Counted from the first letter of the stretch, positions 17,124-26,580 are shown. The stretch is DNA of 56,121 nt from an uncultured Bacteroidia bacterium (GCA_902797435.1 CADBSV010000048.1:1-56121); one strand, 5' to 3'. Notes: generated by a model not told the origin, from the letters alone. Numbers and translations: made by a program.

Positions 17124-18140
17124 CTAATGAAGATAGTTTTTCAGGAATTCACGCTCGGAAGCAGTGTACCACGATTTGCCGTAGAGTTCCATGTGGCAGT
17201 CCGCCTTTCCGTGTACGAGCCCCCAGTTTATCGCACCTACGCCCTCCTCTTTCAGATATGGTACGAAGTCCTCGATGAAGCATTCTTTTTTCCTGTCAAG
17301 GTACTCCTGGCATATCATCGGCCTGCCGAAGCGTCTGAGCATCTTGACATAAGTCTGCAGTTCGCGTATGCCATAGTAGCAGTGGAAAGTGAGGATGTCG
17401 GAGTTGGAACAGATGAATGCGAGCATGTCGAGTTTGGTCTTCGCTCCCTTCTGCCCGGGCCTTATCCACAGCGGGGAAGTGAGCGGCTGGGAGGGCCTCA
17501 CTTCCCATGCCCACTGGTAGAGGGAGGGAAGGAATGCCATGCAGTCGCGCCCCGGTTTGATGTTCTCGGGCTCGTTGTAAAGGCACCAGTAGAGGATTCG
17601 GGAGTCGTTTCCGAAAGTGCGCAGTATGTCCTGCAGGTACTCTTTGAAAGAATCCCACTTGGACGGATCGTTAAGGACTTCGGTGGAGGGGCTCTGTACC
17701 CACTGTTTCCAGGCATTGCCCCTTACGGGTTCGGGCTGCTTTCCGAGGCTGACGGGGATTGCTCCTCCGCCGTTGGTGCAGAAAGTAAAAGTCACCTTGA
17801 TTCCGTGATGTCCGGCTATTGAGAGAACCTGGTCGATCCTGGACTTGAATCCGTCCTTGTCCTGATACCAGAGGTCTTCGTGAAGATAGATTCTCACGAT
17901 GTTGAGCCCAAGGCTTTCGGCATCGGCGAGTTCGGCATCGATGGCCTTCGGGTCGAATGTGTCTGCCTGCCACATTTCGAACTGGTTGATGGCATAGGCC
18001 GGCACATAGCATGCGCCGACAGGCCAGTCCTGACCGTTCCACCATTTCATGGCCTTTTCTGCGCTCCACTGCTGGGCGCACATGGGCAGGCAGCAAAGGA
18101 ACAGGGCTGCCAGTATAGGGAGGTGCCTTTTGGTTTTCAT
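17124..18140 (-). CDS. Secreted clan GH-A glycoside hydrolase, copy B (cellulase-like)
   Basis: The protein has 338 residues with signal peptide MKTKRHLPILAALFLCCLPMC. The TIM barrel carries the acid/base E190 in WCLYNEPEN and nucleophile E279 in MICQEYLDR. It is a close paralogue of the gene just upstream, sharing the same N-terminal pattern (QQWSAEKAMKWW, then PVGACYVPAYAINQFEMWQ). The start at 18140 is chosen because it gives the signal peptide and lies 1 bp after the upstream stop; the longer open frame is not real. GH5-like by motif, but the exact family and substrate are unknown. Confidence 0.82.
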   Translation of the reverse strand: MKTKRHLPILAALFLCCLPMCAQQWSAEKAMKWWNGQDWPVGACYVPAYAINQFEMWQADTFDPKAIDAELADAESLGLNIVRIYLHEDLWYQDKDGFKSRIDQVLSIAGHHGIKVTFTFCTNGGGAIPVSLGKQPEPVRGNAWKQWVQSPSTEVLNDPSKWDSFKEYLQDILRTFGNDSRILYWCLYNEPENIKPGRDCMAFLPSLYQWAWEVRPSQPLTSPLWIRPGQKGAKTKLDMLAFICSNSDILTFHCYYGIRELQTYVKMLRRFGRPMICQEYLDRKKECFIEDFVPYLKEEGVGAINWGLVHGKADCHMELYGKSWYTASEREFLKNYLH

Positions 18141-18141
18141 G

Positions 18142-19260
18142 TTATTCTGCGATTGGATATTTTGCCTTGCGCCCCGCTGTAGATTTGTCTGCGGTGATTT
18201 TTTTGATTGCTTCCACTTCCGAAGCATTGAATGGAGTGCCGTCTTCCCAGAAGATGCTGTGGAACCAGATGTCTGGTTCGCCGTCTTCGAGTTTATGCCC
18301 CCAGGGGAAGCGGTATTTGCATTTGCCTTCCACAAGTCCCCATGCAAGGGCGCCCACCTTTTCGCGCTTCATTATGGGCAGACATGTCTCGAAAGTGCTG
18401 CCGAGGGTGCGGCCCATGTACTCCTGACAGACCATCGGACGGTGGAAGTGGTGCAGCATGTTTATGAAGGTCTCCAGCTCCTTCGGGGGATAATAGCAGT
18501 GGAATGTTATTATGTCGGAGTTGCTGCAGACGAAAGACACCATGTCGAGCCTGGTTTTGGTGCCTGCATATCCCGGACGCTGCCATACCGGGGAAGTGAG
18601 GGGCTGGGACGGCCTTACCTCCCATGCCCACTGGTACATCGCCTTCATGAACTTCAGGCAGTCGCGTCCGTTCCTTACGTTTTCGGGTTCGTTGTAGAGG
18701 CACCAGTAGAGGATGCGGCTGTCGCGCCCGAAAGTACGCAGGATATCCTGGAGATATTCCTTGAATTCCGGCCAGCGGTCTTCATTGAAGAATATCTCCT
18801 TTTTGGGACTCTGGCACCAGTGACCACCTCCGTGAACGCCGGGAATGGCATCCGGCTGGGGACCGAGTTTCTCCGGGCCTCCGCCGTTGGTGCAGAAAGT
18901 GAAGGTAACCTTGATGCCGTGTGCAGATGCGAGCTCAAGGACACGCGAAATGCGCTTCTTGAAGCCCTTGGCATCCTGGAACCAGAGGTCTTCATGGAGG
19001 TAGATCCTCACAAGGTTGAAGCCGAGTTCCTGGCAGATTCCGAATTCCTTGTCAAGGACGGGCTCGTTGAAAGTCTCCTTCTGCCACATCTCGAACTGGT
19101 TGATGGCGTAGGAGGGGACATAGCATACTCCTACGGGCCACTCCTGGGAGTCCCACCATGCTCTCGCTTTTTCGGCACTCCACTGTTTTTCGCCTGCCCA
19201 CGCCGCGGCGCATCCCAGTGCCAGGACGGCTGTGCAGATTATGTGTTTAACTATTTTCAT
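18142..19260 (-). CDS. Secreted clan GH-A glycoside hydrolase, copy A (cellulase-like)
   Basis: The protein has 372 residues with a signal peptide ending near GCAAAWA. The same fold and motifs as copy B are present: E191 in WCLYNEPEN and E280 in MVCQEYMGR. It differs by a longer C-terminus (about 35 residues, with LEDGEPDIWFHSIFWEDG) and by loop changes after the CTNGGG motif. The pair is an evident tandem duplication with both active sites kept, so the two products probably split specificity or exo/endo mode. It lies 6 bp after the DUF5107 gene and 1 bp before copy B. Confidence 0.82.
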   Translation of the reverse strand: MKIVKHIICTAVLALGCAAAWAGEKQWSAEKARAWWDSQEWPVGVCYVPSYAINQFEMWQKETFNEPVLDKEFGICQELGFNLVRIYLHEDLWFQDAKGFKKRISRVLELASAHGIKVTFTFCTNGGGPEKLGPQPDAIPGVHGGGHWCQSPKKEIFFNEDRWPEFKEYLQDILRTFGRDSRILYWCLYNEPENVRNGRDCLKFMKAMYQWAWEVRPSQPLTSPVWQRPGYAGTKTRLDMVSFVCSNSDIITFHCYYPPKELETFINMLHHFHRPMVCQEYMGRTLGSTFETCLPIMKREKVGALAWGLVEGKCKYRFPWGHKLEDGEPDIWFHSIFWEDGTPFNASEVEAIKKITADKSTAGRKAKYPIAE

Positions 19261-19266
19261 GACAGT

Positions 19267-22200
19267 TTATTTCAAGTTTCCGAGATAATAGTTTGCCCAG
19301 AGGTTGTCGTTCCTTTCGGCAAGGGCTTTGCGGAAGAGTCTTTTGGCCTTGCAGTTACGTCCGAGGGCCTTATATCCTATTGCCTGGGCGTAATATGCGG
19401 CGGAGTTTACATCGTTCTCGTATGGCCCGCGGTCGAAACTCTCGAAGAAGTTCTGTACCTTTTCCGTCACGGAGGCCTTTCCGAATCGGACTATGTCTTT
19501 GTAGAGGCCGCGCACGTCCGCCTTCTTGTCGAGTTTGCGCATGGCAAGGCCCTTTTCATAGTTGTAGATGCTGTCTTTGGCCTTAACCTCCACAGCAGCG
19601 GCCATTTCGTAGTATTTGCGGGCATTTTCGCCGTCGCCCGCGTTTTCGTAGGCGAGTCCTATGTTGTAGTAAACCTGGGCATCGCGGGCATAGTACTCAA
19701 GGTGTCCGTAGAACTGGTTCTCCGGGTACTCGGCTGCCATCAGCATATACCGCAGCGCTTCCTTTGCATCGCCTGCCTTCTGGGCACGGAAGGAGGCAAG
19801 CATGCAGACGTTCACGTAGATGTCGTGCAGGTCGTCGATATGCTCGCGGCGGCTGTAGTCTCTGTCCAGGAGCAGTCCGAGGGCGTCGTCGTAGTCGCCA
19901 TGCAGTATCATCTGCTGAATCTTGCGTACCTGCGAATCGTAGCGCAGGTGGGTTATGTCGCTGTGCTCCATGAACATGTCGTAGCGCTCCTGCAGGGGAG
20001 AACCGAGCCGTTCCATGATTTCGTCGGCTTCGGTGAGGAATATGGCCCTCGAGTCCTTGTCGGCGGCAATAGCCTTCCTGTAGGCCTCAAGCGCTTTCTC
20101 GTAATCGGCCTTGTCCTTTGAATGATACTCGTCCTTGAAGCGCCAGTACCAGCCTATGTTGCGGTGTGCCATGGCAAAGGACGGATCGGCCTGGACAGCC
20201 TTCTCCCAGTATCCGAGGGCGGTTTCAGGCTGCTTGTGGTAAAGCAGATTGCCGAGGTAGTACAATGTCGTGGCGTCCCCGGGCATGTATTCCAGGGCTT
20301 TTTCGTACACTCTGACGGTCTCCCGGCGGAACGGGAACACATAGTCGGTGGACTCCGCCGCGGCCTTGGCGAACCAGCGTGCGGCTTCGTCATGGTTGCC
20401 TTCGGAATCTGCCAGCCACCCGAGGTAGTACTCGGTAGTGGGATAGGCCTTGATGCCCTCGGCTTCCTTAAGCACGGCCTTTCCTTCGGGAGTGAAGCCG
20501 TTTCCGAAATAATAGTTCGCAAGCTCGATGTAAGATTCGCTGTTGCCCCTCATAAGCTTGTCGAATTCGGCCTTAGGCATGGCGCCCATAAGCACCAGTT
20601 CGCGGGAAGCGTAGAAATTGAGCGGGTCGAATTCCAGGATGGCCTTTGCCTGTCTGACCGCTTCCGCTTTGTTCCCGGCATGGCGAAGGAGGCTCACCCG
20701 GAGATTCCTTGCGTCAATGTTCATCCCGTTGTAATTTACCGCCATTCCGGCTTCTTTCATGGCCTGAACCGCTTTCCCGCAGACGGAAGAGATTTGGGCG
20801 AGCTGATAATATGCGGCTGAAGCGTATTCGTAGTCCCATGCCGCACGGTAGAGGGTGTCTATGGCATCGTGCCAGCGGCATTCGTCCTTGAGGATCAGTC
20901 CCAGGTTGTACATCGCTTCGCCGTCTGAGGGACGGGTGTAGTTTGCGGTCTGGCGCGCTATAGCCTTGCGCAGATAGCATTTGGCCTTGTCGTATTCGAA
21001 ATTCTGCCTGTGGAAGATGCCCATCTGGGTATTTGCCCTGACATCGCCCGGATCGCGGCGCAGAACCTCGAGGAAGTAGTCGCACGGATCGACATGGGCC
21101 TGGTGGAACTGCAGGTTGCGCATGCCCACATAGAAGCACTCCTCCGTGTTTTCTATGCTCTTCGGGTCGGGGTTTACGGGCTTGAGGTCTTCCGGAAGGG
21201 GAGAATTGATATCGTGCTTGTAAGGATGATAGTCTATGAGCAGTTCACCTTCGGCGCTGTAAAGGCTCATGGTCACCTGGGTAGGATCTTCCAGTTCGGC
21301 GGCAGGAGCCCTGAAGTCGTCGGCGAAAGGCTTGTCGGGAGCGATGTAGGCAGTCTTTTCATAGAGAACCTTGCCGGCATGGCTGACTACAATGCGGGCA
21401 TTCCTTCGAATCTGGGTAACGTTAGCCGCTACGTGAACGGGACCGGCTGGGTCGATATCCATGTTCACCGTGGCTTTTTCATTTCCGCGGTTTACGTTGC
21501 GGAGGTTGCGGATGCCATACCAGTAAGCGGTGAATTCCTTTGTCTCGTAGGGATTTATCCAGCAATAGTCGGGCTGATTGTCGGAGTATGCGGAAGTCAT
21601 GAGCTCCACATACGGGCCGTCGTTGTCGGTGAGGGTGACACAGTCCCACATGTGGCCGTAGGTAAGGTGCCCCCATGTCCAGAACTTTCCGCCCTTGTTT
21701 ATGTTGTGGTTGCCCGAGAGCATGGTGCCCGCGTCCTTTCCATGGTCGTATCCTCCGACGAAATCGTCCTGGAGGTCATGGATGAAAACGGAATCTCCGG
21801 TGAGGGAGGGGAGGTTCTTCCACCAGCTTACGTCCACTCCGATGAAATCGGGATTCCCTTTGTAAGGTTCGTTGGCCACCGGCCAGTGTATATGGCTGAG
21901 CTTGTGATGGAACATTCCGAACTGTGTGTTTTCGGGGAAGATTATCTGGTAGTTCTCGTTTGCATGCGTTGCGACGTTGTTCCAGTGGAGCATGGAGTTG
22001 CGGTTCTCGCTGTCGTTGAAGAAGCGGCCGGTAACCTCGATGTACGACTTGTCAGGGTGAAGCGTGAGACCTATCGCCCAGCTCATGCGGTGGCGCAGCT
22101 CCACTTCGCCCACCCAGATGGTCTTGGAGCCGTCGGGGTTGCTCACCAGTTTATAATCTACCGGATACTGTGAAGTGGCGCGGTGATGGTGGAATACGTT

Positions 22201-22611
22201 CCACTCCACGCCGCCGCTTATCCATGCGCCCAGCATGCCCACGTTCTGAGGCTTGATTACATGCTGGCGGTAGAAAATCTCATAACCGTTGGTCTTGTCC
22301 GTGGCATAGAAGAGCCTTCCTCCTATGTCCGGCAGAACGCAAACCTTCACATAATCGTTTTCGAGGTAGAGCGCACGGTGAGTGCTGTCCACCTTTTCGG
22401 TTGTGGGGTTGTCGTTCATGGCATAGGGATACACCCCGCGTTTTGCCCTCTGGTAGGCGAAGTCCCTTTCGAACAGGGGGGCCTTCTCCGGGGCGGCCAC
22501 GCGATAGGTCGGCAGGTCGATTGTACCTTCCCAAATTTTTACAGGGCCGTTCTGGGCCGCTGCTCCAAGAGTGAGCATCATTGCAACTGATGCCAAAAGA
22601 GTGTGCTTCAT
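19267..22611 (-). CDS. DUF5107 and TPR-repeat secreted protein
   Basis: This 1114-residue protein has a signal peptide (ending TLGAAAQ). DUF5107 spans about residues 30-350 and resembles the aldose-epimerase/GH-type beta-sandwich fold (YVKVCVLPDIGGRLFYATDKTNGYE is split over that region). A long series of tetratricopeptide repeats fills about 480-1114 (for example YNLGLILKDECRWHDAIDTL and YYNIGLAYENAGDGENARKYY). Members occur in carbohydrate operons. The N-terminal domain may bind or process a sugar and the TPRs may scaffold partner enzymes; this is inference. It lies 1 bp after the HTCS stop. Confidence 0.8.
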   Translation of the reverse strand: MKHTLLASVAMMLTLGAAAQNGPVKIWEGTIDLPTYRVAAPEKAPLFERDFAYQRAKRGVYPYAMNDNPTTEKVDSTHRALYLENDYVKVCVLPDIGGRLFYATDKTNGYEIFYRQHVIKPQNVGMLGAWISGGVEWNVFHHHRATSQYPVDYKLVSNPDGSKTIWVGEVELRHRMSWAIGLTLHPDKSYIEVTGRFFNDSENRNSMLHWNNVATHANENYQIIFPENTQFGMFHHKLSHIHWPVANEPYKGNPDFIGVDVSWWKNLPSLTGDSVFIHDLQDDFVGGYDHGKDAGTMLSGNHNINKGGKFWTWGHLTYGHMWDCVTLTDNDGPYVELMTSAYSDNQPDYCWINPYETKEFTAYWYGIRNLRNVNRGNEKATVNMDIDPAGPVHVAANVTQIRRNARIVVSHAGKVLYEKTAYIAPDKPFADDFRAPAAELEDPTQVTMSLYSAEGELLIDYHPYKHDINSPLPEDLKPVNPDPKSIENTEECFYVGMRNLQFHQAHVDPCDYFLEVLRRDPGDVRANTQMGIFHRQNFEYDKAKCYLRKAIARQTANYTRPSDGEAMYNLGLILKDECRWHDAIDTLYRAAWDYEYASAAYYQLAQISSVCGKAVQAMKEAGMAVNYNGMNIDARNLRVSLLRHAGNKAEAVRQAKAILEFDPLNFYASRELVLMGAMPKAEFDKLMRGNSESYIELANYYFGNGFTPEGKAVLKEAEGIKAYPTTEYYLGWLADSEGNHDEAARWFAKAAAESTDYVFPFRRETVRVYEKALEYMPGDATTLYYLGNLLYHKQPETALGYWEKAVQADPSFAMAHRNIGWYWRFKDEYHSKDKADYEKALEAYRKAIAADKDSRAIFLTEADEIMERLGSPLQERYDMFMEHSDITHLRYDSQVRKIQQMILHGDYDDALGLLLDRDYSRREHIDDLHDIYVNVCMLASFRAQKAGDAKEALRYMLMAAEYPENQFYGHLEYYARDAQVYYNIGLAYENAGDGENARKYYEMAAAVEVKAKDSIYNYEKGLAMRKLDKKADVRGLYKDIVRFGKASVTEKVQNFFESFDRGPYENDVNSAAYYAQAIGYKALGRNCKAKRLFRKALAERNDNLWANYYLGNLK

Positions 22612-22612
22612 A

Positions 22613-25600
22613 TCAGTTTTTATTGTTGTTTGCTTTCATGTATTCTGCCGGCAGCATGCCGAATTCTTTCTTGAAACATTTCGCGAAGTACGACGGAGAA
22701 TTGAATCCCACGGCATAGGCCACTTCGTTTATGCGGGATTTGCCCTCGGAAAGCATCCTGGCTGCCTCTTCGAGGCGTCTGCGGTGGACGTATCCGTTGG
22801 GAGTCGTGCCCAGCAGGGTTCTCACTTTGCGGTTGAGGGAAGAACGGCTTATGAACAGTCCCTCCTCTATCTGCTTGTTGGAGAATGAGGAATCTCCTAT
22901 GTTCTCGCTTATCATGCGGTCGAGTTTCCTCAGGAACTCCTCGTCCCTGTCCTGAAGATTCACTATCGGGGTGTCGGGGGACTCCCGGTATGCCTCTTTC
23001 TGGGCCTCCCTCTTTGCGAGAACCCCCTTTATGCAGGCTTCGAGATAATCCTGGCTGAACGGCTTTTCGATATAGACCGTAGCCCCGTTTTCCATGCACT
23101 TTATTTTTGTCTCGGTGCTTGAGATGGCGGAGATGATGATTATGGGAATGTGGGACAGCTCCTTGTCCCGGCTTACTTTCCGGCAGAGTTCCACTCCGCT
23201 CATCGTCTGCAGCCCTATGTCGGTGAGCAGCACGTCAATCTTTTTGCTGTGCAGGACTTCGAGCGCCTTTTCCGCGGAGGGGACAGCTATGACTCCGTAA
23301 TTGTTGCGCAGTTTTCTCTTCAGGTAGGACGAAAGGTCGGCATTGTCCTCCACTATGAGAAGAAGCGGCAGGTTTCCCCCGGTGGGAGCGAGCGTTTCGT
23401 CGGTATCCGGTTCCGGGGCCTGCCGGGCATTCCTGAGCGGCAGGGTGAGTATGAATTCGGTGGCATCGTCCCTGTCGGAGAGCACAAGTGTGCCTCCCTG
23501 AAGTTCCGTGAGAGTCCTTGCCTGCGCAAGTCCGATTCCGAAACTCTGCTGGTACTTGCTCTTCTGGTTGGTGTAGCGCACGAAAGGCTGGAATATGGCT
23601 TCCCTTCGGTTTTTGGGAATCTGCGGCCCGTCGTTGACGAAGCGGACTACCACCTTGCCGTTTTCTATGCCGGCATGGATGTCTATGCGCGATTCGGAAT
23701 ACTTTACCGCGTTGTGAACGAGGTTGTTGTAAATTTTCGAAAGGGCTTTTGTATCCACCGCGGTGACGATGCTTTCCGGCTCGGCTTTGTAGCTCAGGCG
23801 GATGTTCGAATTCTTAGCCGTTTCGGAAAAATTGTAGCACACGAAGCCGAGCCGCTCGGCGATGTCGGTATTGCGCAGGTCCGGAACGTAGCCGTGCTCC
23901 TGCACGCTGACAAATTCGAGAAGCTCCTTTACCAGCTGGTCCAGATAGTCGGTGGAGTTGCTGATTATCTGCAGGTCAGCCATCTGGTCCTTGCTGGCCT
24001 GACCGCTGCTCAGGAGATTCTGCAGCGGTGTACGGATAAGCGTGAGCGGCGTCTTTATTTCGTGAATCACGTTGGAGAAGAAACTGAGCTTTTCGTTATA
24101 GAGTTCGGTCTCCTTTGCCTTGTCGCGGTCGGCCTGCCTGCGGTGCTCCTTGGCCATGGCTCTCCGGTACACGAAATATGCTACGATGATAGCCATAAAA
24201 ACTACGCCCAGAATGACAAGAAGGCTTATTCCCGATGCCGTATTCATGAATGCGGAGCCGGTGGATGCGGGCGGCGCCGGGGTGTCGAAGTCGGCTGGAT
24301 TGAAACGTATGAAACCGTCGGCAGCCCCGAAAAGGAATGTCCCGTCCGAGCAGCGGAGCGCCGATTTCTTGAATTCCGAAGGAAGAATCCCGTCCTTTGC
24401 GAGGTAGCAATCGACCCCCCCATAATTTATGTCGTACACGACAAGACCTGCGTCCGAGCTGAGCCACAGGCGCCCCTTGGTATCGGCTATGGCGCTCAGG
24501 TAAAGGTCCGTGGGCAACCCCGGAGTATTGGCGGTGTTTCTCGCCTGGAAGTTTTCTTCTTTTTTATTGTAACGGTAGAATCCTGAAGTGAATCCTATGA
24601 CCCAAACGGTGCCTCCCGTGTCCACGGTGACGGAGGATGTCATTTCATGAATCGGGGGTGTGCCGTTCTGCACGCAGAAACTGCGTTCCAGCGAGCTCGA
24701 AGCAGGGGAGTAGAGGAATGCACCCTGGGAATAGGATGCCAGCCAGAGACCTCCCTGGGCGTCTTCTGCAAAATCCTCGACAGTTATGCCTTTGAGCGCA
24801 TCTACAGGTTCGAAAACGTCGGTAACCCTGTTGTAAAGCATTACCCCGACTGGAGTGCCTACATAAATCTGCCCTTCGGAAGAGCGGAAAAGGCTCACCA
24901 CCCTGTTGTCTATCCTGTCGGAGTTCTCTCCGAAGCGCGGATGCCATATAACCCTGCCGTCGGAAAGGCGTACATCGTAAACGCCCTGGTGGGAGCCCAC
25001 CAGGAGCCTGCCCCGGTCGGCGCATACGGCGGTAATGTTTCTTGGAAGTCCCTTGAATTCTGCCTTTGTGAGGGTGCCTCCCGCCTCCAGCCGTAGGAGC
25101 CCCATCCTTTCAGTGGCTATCCATATCACTCCTTCGTCGTCCTCGGCAAAGTCTTTCACCGTGCATTTTTCAAGGCTGGTGCCGTCGGAAAGCTCCCAAT
25201 ACTTTACGAAGCGTTCCTGGGACGGCGCACTGTAATTGAGCCCTCCGGAAAAAGTCCCTACCCAGAGCGCTCCCGACCTTTCCTGGCATGCTGCGGTTAC
25301 GTAGTCTTCGGAAAGCGAGAACGGATTCTTTTTCTCCGAGGTGATGAGGCTGGCGGTATTAGTCTTCAAATCATAGCTAACGAGCCCTCCTGTGGTGGAC
25401 AGCCAGACAAGCGAACTCCCGGCGCTTATTGCCACCGGTCTCTGGCCTTCTCCTATCTTGTAGAGAATCTCCACCTGTCCGGACGCAGGATCCACCCTGC
25501 ACAGTCCGTTGCGCTTGGATGCTACATAAAGGGCCTGGTCGTCGGTGATGCCGTCGAAGACGATGCCCTCCACGTCGTCACCTTTGAAAAAGCCGTTGCA

Positions 25601-26185
25601 GATTGGTTTGGCGGAGTGCCCGTCATAGCAGTAGATATCGTCGCAGTAGGCCGCAAAGAAGACGCGGTCCAGATTGTCTATGGCGATGCGGTAAACATTG
25701 TCAATGTCAGAAGTGCCTTCTGCGAGGGCCGTTTTTCCGTTTTCACATTTCCTGAGGCCTTTGCCCCGGGAGCCTATCCACATCGTGCCCCGGCTGTCCC
25801 TTGCAATGGCATAGGTCCTGGTGCATACGATGTTCTTCGCGAGGGTTCTGAACGTACCGTTGCTCCTTTCGAGTATGCTTACTCCGGAATCCGTTCCCAC
25901 CCAGATGTTTCCCTCGGAGTCTTCGGCTATTGAACTCACGAAATCCGATTCCACGCCGAAGTCGTTTTTGTTCCAGCTGGTAAAGCGCTTTCCGTCAAAC
26001 AGGCTGAGCCCCATGTGGGTGCCTATCCAGATGCCGCCGTTCCTGTCCTCCATGATGGCCTTGATTCCATCGTAGCTGAGGCCGTCGGATGCACGGGTGA
26101 AATGGGTGAACGAAATATCTTTCGCCTGCAGGATGCAGCAGGCAAAAAGAAGAAATATGTGGGAAAATAGTTTTCTGCGAAGCAT
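22613..26185 (-). CDS. Hybrid two-component system sensor/regulator lacking Y_Y_Y domain
   Basis: This 1190-residue fusion has a signal peptide and a periplasmic two-part beta-propeller (about 25-630, many IWIGTxxG-like repeats). One transmembrane segment (about 648-672) is followed by HisKA with phospho-His in IHEIKTPL (about 707) and a HATPase (about 815-925, GIGLAQART). A receiver has its phospho-Asp in LLTDIG (about 985), and an AraC-type HTH pair is at about 1095-1188. Only about 25 residues separate the propeller end (GFIRFNPADFD) from the membrane, so the usual Y_Y_Y module is missing, matching the short length. It heads and probably controls the seven-gene operon. Confidence 0.92.
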   Translation of the reverse strand: MLRRKLFSHIFLLFACCILQAKDISFTHFTRASDGLSYDGIKAIMEDRNGGIWIGTHMGLSLFDGKRFTSWNKNDFGVESDFVSSIAEDSEGNIWVGTDSGVSILERSNGTFRTLAKNIVCTRTYAIARDSRGTMWIGSRGKGLRKCENGKTALAEGTSDIDNVYRIAIDNLDRVFFAAYCDDIYCYDGHSAKPICNGFFKGDDVEGIVFDGITDDQALYVASKRNGLCRVDPASGQVEILYKIGEGQRPVAISAGSSLVWLSTTGGLVSYDLKTNTASLITSEKKNPFSLSEDYVTAACQERSGALWVGTFSGGLNYSAPSQERFVKYWELSDGTSLEKCTVKDFAEDDEGVIWIATERMGLLRLEAGGTLTKAEFKGLPRNITAVCADRGRLLVGSHQGVYDVRLSDGRVIWHPRFGENSDRIDNRVVSLFRSSEGQIYVGTPVGVMLYNRVTDVFEPVDALKGITVEDFAEDAQGGLWLASYSQGAFLYSPASSSLERSFCVQNGTPPIHEMTSSVTVDTGGTVWVIGFTSGFYRYNKKEENFQARNTANTPGLPTDLYLSAIADTKGRLWLSSDAGLVVYDINYGGVDCYLAKDGILPSEFKKSALRCSDGTFLFGAADGFIRFNPADFDTPAPPASTGSAFMNTASGISLLVILGVVFMAIIVAYFVYRRAMAKEHRRQADRDKAKETELYNEKLSFFSNVIHEIKTPLTLIRTPLQNLLSSGQASKDQMADLQIISNSTDYLDQLVKELLEFVSVQEHGYVPDLRNTDIAERLGFVCYNFSETAKNSNIRLSYKAEPESIVTAVDTKALSKIYNNLVHNAVKYSESRIDIHAGIENGKVVVRFVNDGPQIPKNRREAIFQPFVRYTNQKSKYQQSFGIGLAQARTLTELQGGTLVLSDRDDATEFILTLPLRNARQAPEPDTDETLAPTGGNLPLLLIVEDNADLSSYLKRKLRNNYGVIAVPSAEKALEVLHSKKIDVLLTDIGLQTMSGVELCRKVSRDKELSHIPIIIISAISSTETKIKCMENGATVYIEKPFSQDYLEACIKGVLAKREAQKEAYRESPDTPIVNLQDRDEEFLRKLDRMISENIGDSSFSNKQIEEGLFISRSSLNRKVRTLLGTTPNGYVHRRRLEEAARMLSEGKSRINEVAYAVGFNSPSYFAKCFKKEFGMLPAEYMKANNNKN

Positions 26186-26205
26186 TTATGTGGTCTTGTT
26201 CGATA

Positions 26206-26213
26206 CAAAAATA
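26206..26213 (-). promoter_or_regulatory. -7 element of the HTCS-led operon
   Basis: TATTTTTG on the minus strand matches TAnnTTTG, 20 nt before the HTCS ATG. A -33 TTTG is not found at 19-21 nt. Confidence 0.5.
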
Positions 26214-26356
26214 AACAAAAGGATGACCGCTTTATGCTACATATTTACTGATAGATGCAAATAATTTCCCATAACCCTTTTCCGTAAGGGAATTCACCCA
26301 CCCGGTGGCGGAACTCGTATCTTGTGTCCCCCGGACACATGGGCATGGGTTGGAAC

Positions 26357-26388
26357 TCGTCGGCAAAAGCATTGGGTTTTGCCGACGA
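26357..26388. repeat. Perfect 12-bp inverted repeat
   Basis: TCGTCGGCAAAA (26357-26368) pairs perfectly with TTTTGCCGACGA (26377-26388) over an 8-nt loop. No T-run follows on either strand outside the stem. It lies about 145 bp upstream of the HTCS promoter and could be an operator, an attenuator or a terminator remnant. Confidence 0.55.
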
Positions 26389-26521
26389 AAAAGGGCAGGA
26401 TGCCGCCGCTGCGAAGCCTGGCGTACAAAAGAATCCCGGCGCACAAAAAAGAGAGGCCGACCCTTTTTAGTCGACCCCGGACCACTTCCCGGAAACATTC
26501 TCCGAAGCCTGGAATAAGGGC

Positions 26522-26560
26522 AAAAAACAGGGGCCCGTTTGAAGCGGGACCCCTGTTTTG
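26522..26560 (-). terminator. Rho-independent terminator after the fimbrillin-like gene
   Basis: A 14-bp stem with a single bulged A at 26549 (24-33 with 50-59, then CCCG with CGGG, counted from 26500) is followed on the minus strand by a T-run. It lies 21 bp after the stop codon at 26581. Confidence 0.85.
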
Positions 26561-26580
26561 AGGTTTGTGAGGCCGTAAAA

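Larger units (their letters stand above)
26186..26580. other. 395-bp intergenic region without a supported gene
   Basis: It holds the HTCS promoter at its left end, the terminator of the fimbrillin-like gene at its right end, and a perfect 12-bp inverted repeat between (26357-26368 with 26377-26388). Several short open frames cross it on both strands but none has homology I recognise or a convincing start. The nonamer GGAACTCGT occurs twice, once on each side of the HTCS-distal half. Confidence 0.6.

Noticed and set aside
17124..18347. Longer 407-codon version of GH copy B
   Set aside because: The extra N-terminus lies inside copy A and would place the signal peptide internally.
18049..20121. 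690-codon plus-strand frame across two minus-strand genes
   Set aside because: It spans the junction of two well-supported genes and has no domain; caused by codon bias on the other strand.
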